Below, one piece after another: positions 26,925 to 38,700 of a DNA stretch of 64,000 nucleotides. Each line of letters starts with the position of its first letter. Position 1 is the first letter of the stretch. The notes below the pieces were generated by a model. It was not told the DNA's origin, did no database searches, and was given only the letters and a program-made list of their open reading frames with translations. The translations under genes and the position numbers were made by a program. Where the stretch lies: NCBI RefSeq assembly GCF_016097555.1, contig NC_054713.1:40968895-41032894 (forward strand), written 5' to 3'. The DNA comes from Gigantopelta aegis. Its lineage: Eukaryota > Mollusca > Gastropoda > Neomphalida > Peltospiridae.

Positions 26925-27560
26925 CTATGTGAATAGTTGTCATATAGTTGTGATGTGGTTGTGATATAGTTGTGATATGGTTGTGATATGGTTGTATTAA
27001 TTCTACGTCTTAGTGATGATGTGATTTTATTAATCCTACATAGATTGTTGTGATCATGTGATTGTATTAATCCTATACGGATGGTTGCAATGTGGTTGTA
27101 TTAATCCTACATCGCTGTGATGACGTGATTTTATTAATTTTACATGGATGGTTGTGATATGTTGTATTAAGCCTACATCGCTGTGATGATGTGATTGTAT
27201 TAATCCTACACGGATGGTTGCGATGTGGTTGTATTAAGCCTACATCGCTGTGATGATGTGATTGTATTAATCCTACACGGATGGTTGCGATGTGGTTTTA
27301 TTAATCCTATATCACTGTGATGATGTGATTGTATTAATCTTATATGGTCGTGACATGGCTGTATTAGAGCAACATCACTGTGATGATGTGATTGTATTAA
27401 TCTTATATGGTTGTGATATGGCTGTATTAGAGCAACATCACTGTGATGATGTGATTGTATTAATCATACACGGGTGGTTGTGATATTGTTGTATTGATCC
27501 AACATCGTTGTTATAATGTGGTTGTATTGATTCTACATATATGACCGTCACTTTGGCTGT
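26925..27560. repeat. ~65-bp minisatellite (TGATGATGTGATTGTATTAA)
   Basis: About nine diverged units combine TGATGATGTGATTGTATTAA, TCCTACACGGATGGTTG and CGATGTGGTTGTATTAAGCC. Confidence 0.85.
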
Positions 27561-28005
27561 AGTAATCCTTCATTGTAGTGATGCCAAAATCAGACTATGT
27601 GTGTTCCTCTTACACTGTTGCAGAACGACCTGAGTGTAATAAAGTTCTGTTTTGTTCTGTTCTGTTCTGTTCTGTATTAATCCTACATAGATGGTTGTGA
27701 TCATGTACTTATGTTAATCCTACACAGATAGATGTAACGGTGCAACTTTATTTGGTCGATATAAGACGGGTGAAATATCAATACGGGTATTGTAAATGAA
27801 ATGCCGACGAGGTGACTGATAAACCAGAGCTAATTAACTGGTTGTTAGGTTTAAGGTGTTGTTATATGTATTGTGTTTACACTGTCGTATCCCACTGGTT
27901 TAGACTATTGTTTGCGTTGAAAATAAAAGTTATCCTGTTGAATCGTGTCTTTTCTTTTATTGATTATATAAATTATATAATTTCTGATTTTATACGTGTT
28001 ACAGG
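27561..28005. other. No recognised gene
   Basis: Unique AT-rich sequence with a short TTCTG pentanucleotide run near 27645-27675. Confidence 0.4.
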
Positions 28006-28082
28006 TTAGTTTGTTTTTGCTTAACGACACCACTAGAGCACAATGGTTTATTAATCATCGGCTATTGGGTGTCAATCATATG
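28006..28082 (-). mobile_element. SINE, type A, 3' end only
   Basis: GCTTAACGACACCACTAGAG to CGGCTATTGGGTGTCAA, the tail of a minus-strand type A copy. Confidence 0.8.
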
Positions 28083-28110
28083 TCTACGAAGATGATAGTA
28101 GCAGTAATAT

Positions 28111-28667
28111 CCAATCTGATTAAAATTAGCTCTACTGGTCTGCCAGTAGATCTAACAGCATTGCGTGGACTCCCATGTCCAGGTGACATTTCATCTATAA
28201 ATAACAATTTAAATATCGACCAATTACACTTCGCCTTTCATAGCGTTATTCGGGAGCATACAAATTCTAAAAATATCGGGCGAGACTATTTATGCAATAG
28301 GCAAACTTGTTGGTCTATTTCAGCATTGAAAAACCAGGGGTGAAAGTGCAGTAATAAACTCTGGATTGTATACTAGTATAAACAGATTTTATGGCTATAC
28401 CATTACCTTTTGTTGTTTTTCCTGTCTTGGAACGAATTTTATATAAATTTTTATATTGCAATTAGTTTCCGGCATACTTCGTAATTCACCCGAATCATTT
28501 CGTATATCCTCTACATAATCCCGAATGTTTTCAAATTCTTTTCAAATCACTGGCTTGATTTTGCAAGTAAGGTTAAGATTGGTCGAATGAAAGGTCAACT
28601 GGACATGAGCTCCAATGGGCTGCTGTTAGATCCACATGTAATAGTGGAGTTAATTTTAATTAGATTG
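28111..28667. mobile_element. Mutator-like MITE with 9-bp target duplication
   Basis: CAGTAATAT flanks both sides (28102-28110 and 28668-28676). Diverged inverted repeats of about 80 bases run inward (CCAATCTGATTAAAATTAGC; other strand CAATCTAATTAAAATTAACT), sharing GATCTAACAGCA and CATGTCCAG. Long terminal repeats with a 9-base duplication suggest the Mutator superfamily. No transposase. Confidence 0.85.
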
Positions 28668-28751
28668 CAGTAATATCGTACTAGTAATAGAAGGAGGTGG
28701 ATGCCTAGTCACTTGTAGCAGTAGCTGCAGCAGAGTTTGTAGTTGTAGAAC

Positions 28752-29017
28752 GGCCTATGAGGTGTCGTGGTTAAGCCGTCGGACGTAAGCTAGGCTGGTA
28801 GGTAGGCTACATGATTCGCAGTTCGGTACCGGCTCCCACCCAGAGCGAGTTTTAACAACTCGGTGGGTAGGTGTAAATCCATTACACTCTCTTCTCTCTC
28901 ACTAACAACTAACCCACTGTCATGGACAGACAGCCCAGATAGCTGAGGCGTGTGTCCAGGACAGCGTGCTTGAACCTTAATTGGATATATTAGCACCAAA
29001 ATAATTTGAAATGAAAT
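28752..29017 (+). mobile_element. SINE, type C (GTGGTTAAGCC head)
   Basis: Head GTGTCGTGGTTAAGCCGTCG and B-box-like GATTCGCAGTTCGGTACC; then ACAGACAGCCCAGATAGCTG, GACAGCGTGCTTGAACCTTA and a 3' end AATTTGAAATGAAATG. It is unrelated in body to types A, B and D. Confidence 0.88.
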
Positions 29018-29125
29018 GTAGTTTTAGTAACAACAGTAGACTGAATAGTAAACTTCTGTCTTCCTAAAGTTACGCTACCTTTCATATTTTACAGCCATAT
29101 TGAACATAAGATAATAGACAAATAA

Positions 29126-29501
29126 TTAAAGGGAGATTCCTGAGTTGGCTGCAATTTAAAAGATGTTATCGAAAAACAGAGACGTTTTAACGATTGTAAT
29201 TAGGCCTATATATCAAATAGATTTTTCTGTATAAAATATTAGTGACTGTATATTAAACGTGTTTCTGGTCGTTCTAAAATTTGTACTAGGATAAATTTCA
29301 TTTTTGGTACGTACCAAATTATTTGAAGACAAAATCCAGATTGGGCTTCTTACAAATATTAAGACGGCCAGAAACACATTGAATATACATAAACTGATAT
29401 TCTAAACAAGAAAATATATTTAATATGTAAGTTTAATCGTAGAAATATTTTATTAGTCGGAAACATCTTACAATGCAGCAAACTCAGGAATGTCCCTTTA
29501 A
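29126..29501. mobile_element. TTAA-flanked MITE
   Basis: TTAA at both ends; inverted ends AGGGAGATTCCTGAGTTGGC and AGGGACATTCCTGAGTTTGC. It lies about 150 bases before the first coding exon of the unrecognised gene. Confidence 0.88.
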
Positions 29502-29649
29502 AAAATAGAGAGACAGAGACCGGGTGGGTAAATATGAATGAGTGGTTTAGAAGGCAGTATCGCGGTACGGCGTCCTTAGTTAACGGAAGTGGCATTGGCA
29601 AGTCAATCTGAAAAAAATGAGATTGTTCAATTTGTCAGACTGAATATTC

Positions 29650-29741
29650 ATGATGCATATGGGTCCGCGCGATTCCTACCAAGCCACGGTGGAAAAATGG
29701 ACGGCGAAAGAGATGCAGCTAAATCGGTTACACGAAGAAAT
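29650..29741 (+). CDS. Unrecognised gene, exon 1
   Basis: 92 coding bases ending GAAGAAAT/GTGAGT in phase 2. A different frame here is also open (LTEVALASQSEKNEIVQFVR from about 29580) but ends in phase 0 and does not join to exon 2's open frame. I prefer the ATG frame on phase grounds. Confidence 0.5.
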
Positions 29742-32700
29742 GTGAGTTGTTTGTTTCGTTTTATTGTCTAATAAACAAAGAAAGATAACTCGATATCTTG
29801 TAGTGCAAATTGTCATGTATGACTGAGTCATCAGTAAAAAGTATTTACATTTATTTTGGTCGGGGTGGGTGGAGAATGAAGCGAAAACGTGGTATGATTG
29901 TACATGTGTTTATATTACTCAAATAGGGTATGTGTTGTCATTAAATTGCAGTGATATATGTATTTAATTTAATATTGTATATTTAAGCAACAGTTGCATG
30001 TCTAAAATGCAGTTTTAAAGTGGTGTGTAGAATTAAATTATTGTTGTGTCTGTTTAAACAACAGTTTGCTTACCTGGTATTTGAATACCAGAGTTGTCTA
30101 TTTAAATTACAGTATCCTGTTAAAATCGGCCTGTTTAAATTAGTCGTTTATCTAAATTTAAACCACTGTTATTGCTATTTAAATTACAGTGTTGTGCCTA
30201 TTTCAATTGCCATAATCTATTTAATTGACAGTATTTCATTTGTTTAAATCAGTGTTGTGAATTAAATATTTCAGTCACAATTTTGTAATTTAAATTACAA
30301 TTTGGTGTCTATTTAAATGACAGCATTGTGTCTGTTTAAATTGATATTGCAGGGTTTGTCTCTTGGTGATCAAACACTTCTGCCAATTTATCTCCAAAAT
30401 GCTAAATATATAGATATTTTTCAACAAAATACCACTTATTGTATAAATTTGTTTCACCAAATTAAAATAAAATTTGCCAACTGTTCTTAAACTTCGCAAT
30501 TTGCGAATTTGGTGAGTGGCAGAGATAGCCCTGGTGTTGTTTATTTAAATCAGAACATTGTCTATTTAAATTACAATGTTGTGGCTACCAGTATTTTTAA
30601 TTATGATATTGTCTATTTAAATTACAATGTTGTGGCTACCGGTATTTAAATTATGATATTGTCTGTTTAAATTACAGTGTTGGGCAAAGAGAATCTCTGA
30701 TGAGGACCACAGGAAGTTACAACCTCCAGCAGTCAAAGCGTGGACGGGACACACTCTCGATGACCAACACGCTGCCACTGTCACCCACTGACGCCACTCG
30801 CAGGAATAATCAGTTTATTCAGGTCTGTGCCTTCAGTATCTGTAGCATCTGTAGCATCATGGGGTGGATCAGACCTTCGTTTTTGAAAAACCCAGGAGTG
30901 CTAAAAATTGCACTCCTCAAAATGCTTACGGGGGGTGGGGGGGGGGGTGGAAATCGCACACCTCAAAATGCAGAGGGGGAAATTGCACCCTCAAAATAAT
31001 CAGAATTAGAGGCAAGAGACCGAGAGGAATTGCACCCATGAACATGATTAAGTTTGAGGAGTAATGATTTCTAAATTAAATATCTTAAGGGTTAATGTTT
31101 TGTGTTTTCAAAATAAATATCCTAATTTAACTAATATGATGGTTATTCTCAAAGATGAAGGAATGGGCCATTGCAGTCTTACACAAGAAAAAGAAACCAT
31201 GATCACAATATTTATCGATTTCTTATGTATTATATGCATATCATGTTGCATTAGAATTCTGAATCATGATTGCCCATTGGACTATTTCTCGTTCCAGCCA
31301 GTGCACCACGACTGGTATATCAAAGGCTGTGGTATATACTACCCTGTCTGTGGGATGGTGCATATAAAAGATCCCTTGCTGCTGATCGAAAAGAGTAGCC
31401 CATGAAGTGGCGACAGCGCGTTTCCTCTCTCAATATCTGTGTGGTCCTTAACCATATGTCCGACGCCATATAACCGTAAATAAAATACCGAGTGCATCGT
31501 TAAATAAAACCTTTCTTTCTTTCTTTTTTTTCTGAATCATGATAATCTGTTGACTATTTATGAATAAGGAATTGAAACTGATTTGTTTGTGCTTATTCTG
31601 TTTTATTTAAAACAAGTACTGTAAACCGTATTAATATTGAGACGTGTTTTTTTTCGCGAATGTATACCTTCGTGAACCACCGTTGACAGCTAAAAAAAAA
31701 AAAAGTGGATAAAGACAGCTCACTGTAATTGTTATAAAGTTACTGTCTGTAAATCAGTATTCTGTTATCCTACATCAAGCAATTGTGCCTGGTACAGAGT
31801 CTATAGAGGGGATTAGGCCCTACCCACCTCACCTGTATTAGAATCACAACTCACAGCTTCAGTTGTTAACTGTTAACACCCTTTGGTAGATAAAACAATA
31901 AACGATTAGTCACCATCGATTGAAGTGACATAAAACAATTAACGATTAGTCGCCATCAAGGAGAGCTCGTGTATAGGCTGTGCCTGTTGAGTGAATCTTT
32001 TTGTGAATTTTATTCTCAGTAAAATATTTCAAAACAAAACAATTAGTCGCAGTGTATGTTAGCTTGTTCAATAAACATGTTATTTTTGCATGATTTTGAG
32101 TTTCATTTCTGAAACGAGAGTACATGAAATAAATACAAAAAGTTTATCAAATGCGCTTGGAAATTTGTTGTTGCAACATGTATCGCTATCTGCAGAAAAC
32201 GAACGGTGATCGTAAAATTGAAGGCCACATTTGTGTTTCTGATCAGTGTTAGTTACTAGTTATTAACTTATTTGTGTTACCTTTTGTAAAATGAATATTC
32301 TAATACAACTTTCAATAAATTTAATTATGACTGTATTTTGTTTGTGTTTTCCTTTATGGTTTACTAGAAAATTGAGACATCACTTTAAGCACACTTCAAA
32401 CTGGAAAATAGTGCGTGCGTATTAATTTCACGAAATAAGGTTGGAACGCGAACGACGCGAAATTTATACGCACACATTTTTTCACGGTTTACAGTATAAT
32501 AATTTTGGTTTTCATCGCAGAATGATATGATTTCTCCATGGACACAAACCTGTGAACTGAATGTAAAAGTGTAACAACCACATGGCACAGGGTTATCACA
32601 TTTATCATGGTATCATAATATACATGTTATGTACCTGCAAATTCTTTATTTAAAAAAAACAAAAAACAAACAAACCGTCATAACAGAGAAAATGTCAACA

Positions 32701-35700
32701 TCTATTGTTTTCTACCCAAATATATCTTTCTACAATTTTTATAAATACATTTTTTTACAAACAGGATTAGCTTTCATCATGTCATTTATTATACACGCGA
32801 ATCATAGCAACCCATTAAACAAAAAACAAAAACAAAAAAAAACCTAATGTAAATTTAATTTTAAAATATACATGCTTTACACTCAGTAAATTGGAATTAC
32901 TGAGTTGAAATTAAATCGGTGTTTGTTTCAGGTGCCCGTCAACCGATCACATGTACTTGAAATCTGACTCTACCAAGGTCAATCTTCTTGGCTTTAAATC
33001 ACGTGGCAGTATCGTGAAATAGAAAGTAGAAATGTCTGGAGTACGTCGCTATGCTATTAACAAAAACAAAACCTGCTTTACTAAATTCGTTTGTTGTTGG
33101 TATACGCGTTTACTGTGATATCAACATGTATAAACATTATACACATCATAGAATTATTGGACAACGCACCTATTATTTTTTCTGCACGTGATCAAAACGA
33201 CAACAGTGTAAAATAAATTTTGCGATCATTACCTGCATTGTAATAAATTAAATAAAACAAAACCAAACCTTCGAGATCTTAATAATAAGTGAACTCCTAG
33301 TTGATTGGCTCAGTGTAAAGATAACCAACCAATCGTGTTTCAATTTATAAAATGTATTCTAGGAAGTTCATTGTGAACAGAATGGAAAGGTTTGTGGCGT
33401 TGTGGATTGGATTCAATACAAGTGTGATTTGTTCAGTTTAGGGGCGCATTATTTCGCGTCCGTCAGATTGAGTTGACGGTGGTTGACGGGCGTCATGGGG
33501 TGGGTGTAGCTTGCAGGAATAATCAGCTTATTCAGGTCTGTGCCTTCGGTATCTGTAGCATCATGGGGTGGATGTAGCTAGCAGGAATAATCAGCTTATT
33601 CAGGTCTGTGCCTTCGGTATCTGTAGCATCATGGGGTGGATGTAGCTAGCAGGAATAATCAGCTTATTCAGGTCTGTGCCTTCAGTATCTGTAGCATCAT
33701 GGGGTGGATGTAGCTTGCAGGAATAATCAGCTTATTGAGGTCTGTGCCTTCAGTATCTGTAGCATCATGGGGTGGATGTAGCTTGCAGGAATAATCAGCT
33801 TATTGAGGTCTGTGCCTTCAGTATCTGTAGCATCATGGGGTGGATGTAGCTTGCAGGAATAATCAGCTTATTGAGGTCTGTGCCTTCAGTATCTGTAGCA
33901 TCATGGGGTGGATGTAGCTTGCAGGAATAATCAGCTTATTGAGGTCTGTGCCTTCAGTATCTGTAGCATCATGGGGTGATGTAGCTTGCAGGAATAATCA
34001 GCTTATTGAGGTCTGTGCCTTCAGTATCTGTAGCATCATGGGGTGGATGTAGCTTGCAGGAATAATCAGCTTATTCAGGTCAGTGTCTTCAGTATCTGTA
34101 GCATCATGGGGTGGATGTAGCTAGCAGGAATAATCAGCTTATTCAGGTCAGTGCCTTCAGTATCTGTAGCATGGATGTAGCTTGCGGGAATAATCAGCTT
34201 ATTCAGGTCTGTGCCTTCAGTATCTGTAGCATGGATGTAGCTTGCAGGAATAATCAGCTTATTGAGGTCTGTGCCTTCAGTATCTGTAGCATCATGGGGT
34301 GAATGTAGCTTGCAGGAATAATCAGCTTATTGAGGTCTGTGCCTTCAGTATCTGTAGCATCATGGGGTGGATGTAGCTTGCAGGAATAATCAGCTTATTC
34401 AGGTCAGTGCCTTCAGTATCTGTAGCATCATGGGGTGGATGTAGCTAGCAGGAATAATCAGCTTATTCAGGTCAGTGCCTTCAGTATCTGTAGCATGGAT
34501 GTAGCTTGCGGGAATAATCAGCTTATTCAGGTCTGTGCCTTCAGTATCTGTAGCATGGATGTAGCTTGCAGGAATAATCAGCTTATTGAGGTCTGTGCCT
34601 TCAGTATCTGTAGCATCTGTAGCATCATGGGGTGGATGTAGCTTGCGGGAATAATCAGCTTATTCAGGTCTGTGCCTTCAGTATCTGTAGCGTGGATGTA
34701 GCTTGCAGGAATAATCAGCTTATTCAGGTCTGTGCCTTCAGTATCTGTAGCATCATGGGGTGGATGTAGCTCGTAGGAATAATCAGCTTATTCAGGTCTG
34801 TGCCTTCAGTATCTGTAGCATCATGGGGTGGATGTAGCTTGCAGGAATAATCAGCTTATTCAGGTCTGTGCCTTCAGTATCTGTAGCATCATGGGGTGGA
34901 TGTAGCTTGCAGGAATAATCAGCTTATTCAGGTCTGTGCCTTCAGTATCTGTAGCATCATGAGGTGGATGTAGCTTGCAGGAATAATCAGCTTATTCAGG
35001 TCTGTGCCTTCAGTATCTGTAGCATCATGGGGTGGATGTAGCTTGCAGGAATAATCAGCTTATTCAGGTCAGTGCCTTCAGTATGGGGTGGATGTACCGT
35101 ATATCTTCGCCTGTAAGTCGATCTCGGCTATAAGTCGAGTCCCTAATTTCAAGCCCTGAAAACGTATTTTTTTTATTGACCCGTTTATAAGTCGACCCAT
35201 GAAAAACAACTTATAAATATTGAAGTATTTCTTATTTTCAGCACATGAGAACAATAATGTACAATATTTGAACAAATGAAAATTATTTTACAAACTTTGG
35301 TTTTAACGTTTTGTACATAGCAAACAAGTAACATAGCATCAAAACGAAATATTCCCTTAGTAGATAGTGAAAGCTGTTTGGCTGTTACCGTATGGCACTG
35401 TACAGCATGGTTTTGTGCACAGACAACAACTTTATTTATAAACACTGACAACAGATCACTACAATAAAACTGAAAGTATCAGTTAATCACATGTTTTGCC
35501 GCCATATTAATACATGTAAGTAGGATAATTCTGGAAAGTACACTGGTTTTTATGTATGTCCCTATTGCTCCAGTGAACTGCAGATATCAGTCTAAGCTGA
35601 AGTTAATCACCAACAAAACATTGTTTGAACAACCATTAATGCCAGTGACCAGATTTCAAAATAAACTCAGGCAACAGGTAGTTAGTATTGTTGACATTTT

Positions 35701-38700
35701 TGCTATTAGTGATGACTGTTATTTTAACTAAGTGGACTGTTCTCTTGGCATGCGAGTGAGATCACACGCCATTTTGCATAACCAAAACCGTTCTAATGTC
35801 AAAAAAAAGGGTTATTAAAAAACAAATGTGTGAAATTAACATATTTGAGTATAAATACAGGGCAAACTTCAACAATAAAACTTGTAAAATAATCCCCAAA
35901 ACGGTAATATTTTTGGGGGAAATTTTTTTACCCTCTTATAAGTCGACCCCCCAAGTTATAAAATAATTTTTGGGTGAAAAAAATTTGACTTATAGGCGAA
36001 GATATACGGTAGCTAGCAGGAATAATCAGCTTATTCAGGTCAGTGCCTTCAGTATCTGTAGCATCATGGGGTGGATGTAGCTTGCAGGAATAATCAGCTT
36101 ATTCAGGTCTGTGCCTTCAGTATCTGTAGCATGAATGTAGCTAGCAGGAATAATCAGCTTATTCAGGTCTGTGCCTTCAGTATCTGTAGCATTATGGGGT
36201 GGATGTAGCTTGCAGGAATAATCAGCTTATTCAGGTCAGTGCCTTCAGTATCTGTAGCATCATGGGGTGGATGTAGCTTGCAGGAATAATCAGCTTATTC
36301 AGGTCAGTGCCTTCAGTATCTGTAGCATCATGGGCTGGATGTAGCTAGCAGGAATAATCAGCTTATTCAGGCCTGTGCCTTTAGTATCTGTAGCATGGAT
36401 GTAGCTAGCAGGAATAATCAGCTTATTCAGGTCTGTGCCTTCAGTATCTGTAGCATCATGGGGTGGATGTAGCTCGCAGGAATAATCAGCTTATTCAGGT
36501 CTGTGCCTTCAGTATCTGTAGCATCATGGGGTGGATGTAGCTAGCAGGAATAATCAGCTTATTCAGGTCTGTGCCTTCAGTATCTGTAGCATCTGTAGCA
36601 TCATGGGGTGGATGTAGCTTGCGGGAATAATCAGCTTATTCAGGTCTGTGCCTTCAGTATCTGTAGCGTGGATGTAGCTTGCAGGAATAATCAGCTTATT
36701 CAGGTCTGTACCTTCAGTATCTGTAGCATCATGGGGTGGATGTAGCTCGTAGGAATAATCAGCTTATTCAGGTCTGTGCCTTCAGTATCTGTAGCATCAT
36801 GGGGTGGATGTAGCTTGCAGGAATAATCAGCTTATTCAGGTCTGTGCCTTCAGTATCTGTAGCATCATGGGGTGGATGTAGCTTGCAGGAATAATCAGCT
36901 TATTCAGGTCTGTGCCTTCAGTATCTGTAGCGTGGATGTAGCTAGCAGGAATAATCAGCTTATTCAGGTCTGTGCTTTCAGTATCTGTAGCATCATGGGG
37001 TGGATGTAGCTAGCAGGAATAATCAGCTTATTCAGGTCTGTGCCTTCAGTATCTGTAGCATCATGGGCTGGATGTAGCTAGCAGGAATAATCAGCTTATT
37101 CAGGTCTGTACCTTCAGTATCTGTAGCATCATGGGGTGGATGTAGCTAGTAGGAATAATCAGCTTATTCAGGTTTGTGCCTTAAGTATCTGTAGCATCAT
37201 GGGGTGGATGTAGATCACTTGGTATGAGCTGTAACAGTCCTCTGTATAAAGATTTGAAAAGGCTATAATTGAGTATAATGTATACTATATATAACTGCAG
37301 TAACACAATTACAGGGCGCACTCTGTATATGGCCAAATTAGCCAATTGCTAATTTTTATTCAAAGTGGCTACAACATTTAGGTTTTGGCTAATAAAATAT
37401 TCCTTAAATTACCACATTTTAACAATTTTAAGGAAGTACTCTGTATAGATGTACATAATCTGAAAATTGGCTAAACCAAAACATTTTCCAGTGTGAGCCT
37501 TCACAATGTTCCTACTGGATGTGAAAAAATGTCTGTTAACATGTGTGGTCAGTCTAGGATCGATCCCCATCGATGGGCCCATTGGGCTATTTTTGGTTTT
37601 TTGTTCCAGTCAGTGCACCACGACTGATATATCAAAGGTGGTGGTATGTGCAATCCTGTCTGTGGGATCGTGCATATAAAAGATCCTTTTCTACTCATGG
37701 AAAAATGTACAGGATTAAATGATTAATAAATCGCCATTAAACCAAGCAAACTTAACTTTTAACTTTCAGTGATTCCCAAGTTTTTTGCAGGGCTCGAATT
37801 TAAGATTTTGTCACCTACAGTAAAAAAATTAAGGTTTTTGCTTGGTAATTTGGAGACTGCCTTCAGCAATTTTAAAACAGTAACGTTTGCAACAAATAAA
37901 CATAAACATAATTAAAAACCATAAATTATCCCAACAACTGATGACAGTAATTTTTATCCAGCAGCAAAAACACTGCCTCTGTAAAACTCGTGACCTACAA
38001 CAAAAGTTTGTTTTGTTTAACGACACCACTAGAACACATTGGTTTATTAATTATCGGCTATTGGATGTCAAATATTTGGTAATTTTGACATATAGTCTTA
38101 GAGAGGAAACTCACTACATTTATCCATTAATAGCAAAGGATATTTTATATGCACCTTCCTACAGACAGGATAGTACATACCATGGCCTTTGATATACCAG
38201 TCGTAGAACACTGGCTAGGACGAGGAATAGCCCAATGGGCCCACTGACAGGGATCGATCCTAGACTGACCGTGCATCAAGCGGGCAGTTTACCACTGGGC
38301 TACGTCCCACCTGTGTGACCTACAGCAGTTCATATTGTCATAACGTCAGTATTCAGCAAATGTTGAAACCAGTCAGTTAGCGAGCACTTTACCACTGGGC
38401 TACGTCCCACCTGTGTGACCTACAGCAGTTCATATTGTCATAACGTCAGTATTCGGCAAATGTTGAAACCAGTCAGTTAGCGAGCACTTTACCACTGGGC
38501 TACGTCCCACCTGTGTGACCTACAGCAGTTCATATTGTCATAACGTCAGTATTCAGCAAATGTTGAAACCAGTCAGTTAGCCCATTGGTTAGTGCTCTAT
38601 GTATTATAGTAAAACATTTGATAATTTCTACTAGCCCAGACCAAACATTAACTAGCTAGGACCGAGGACTAGAGGATTTGTCGAACCCTGTGCTACGTCA

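Larger units (their letters stand above)
37786..38690. mobile_element. hAT-like element (CAGGGCTCGAA ends) with nested insertions
   Basis: Left end CAGGGCTCGAATTTAAG; right end on the other strand CAGGGTTCGACAAATCC. It contains a minus-strand type A SINE and a 100-base tandem repeat. No matching 8-base duplication, so ends may have drifted. Confidence 0.5.

Noticed and set aside
29580-29741. Alternative frame LTEVALASQSEKNEIVQFVR in exon 1
   Set aside because: It ends in phase 0 and joining it to exon 2 gives a stop within about 40 codons; the ATG frame fits phase 2.
33497-37213. CRISPR-like array
   Set aside because: Units are contiguous with no unique spacers; it is a minisatellite in animal intron DNA.
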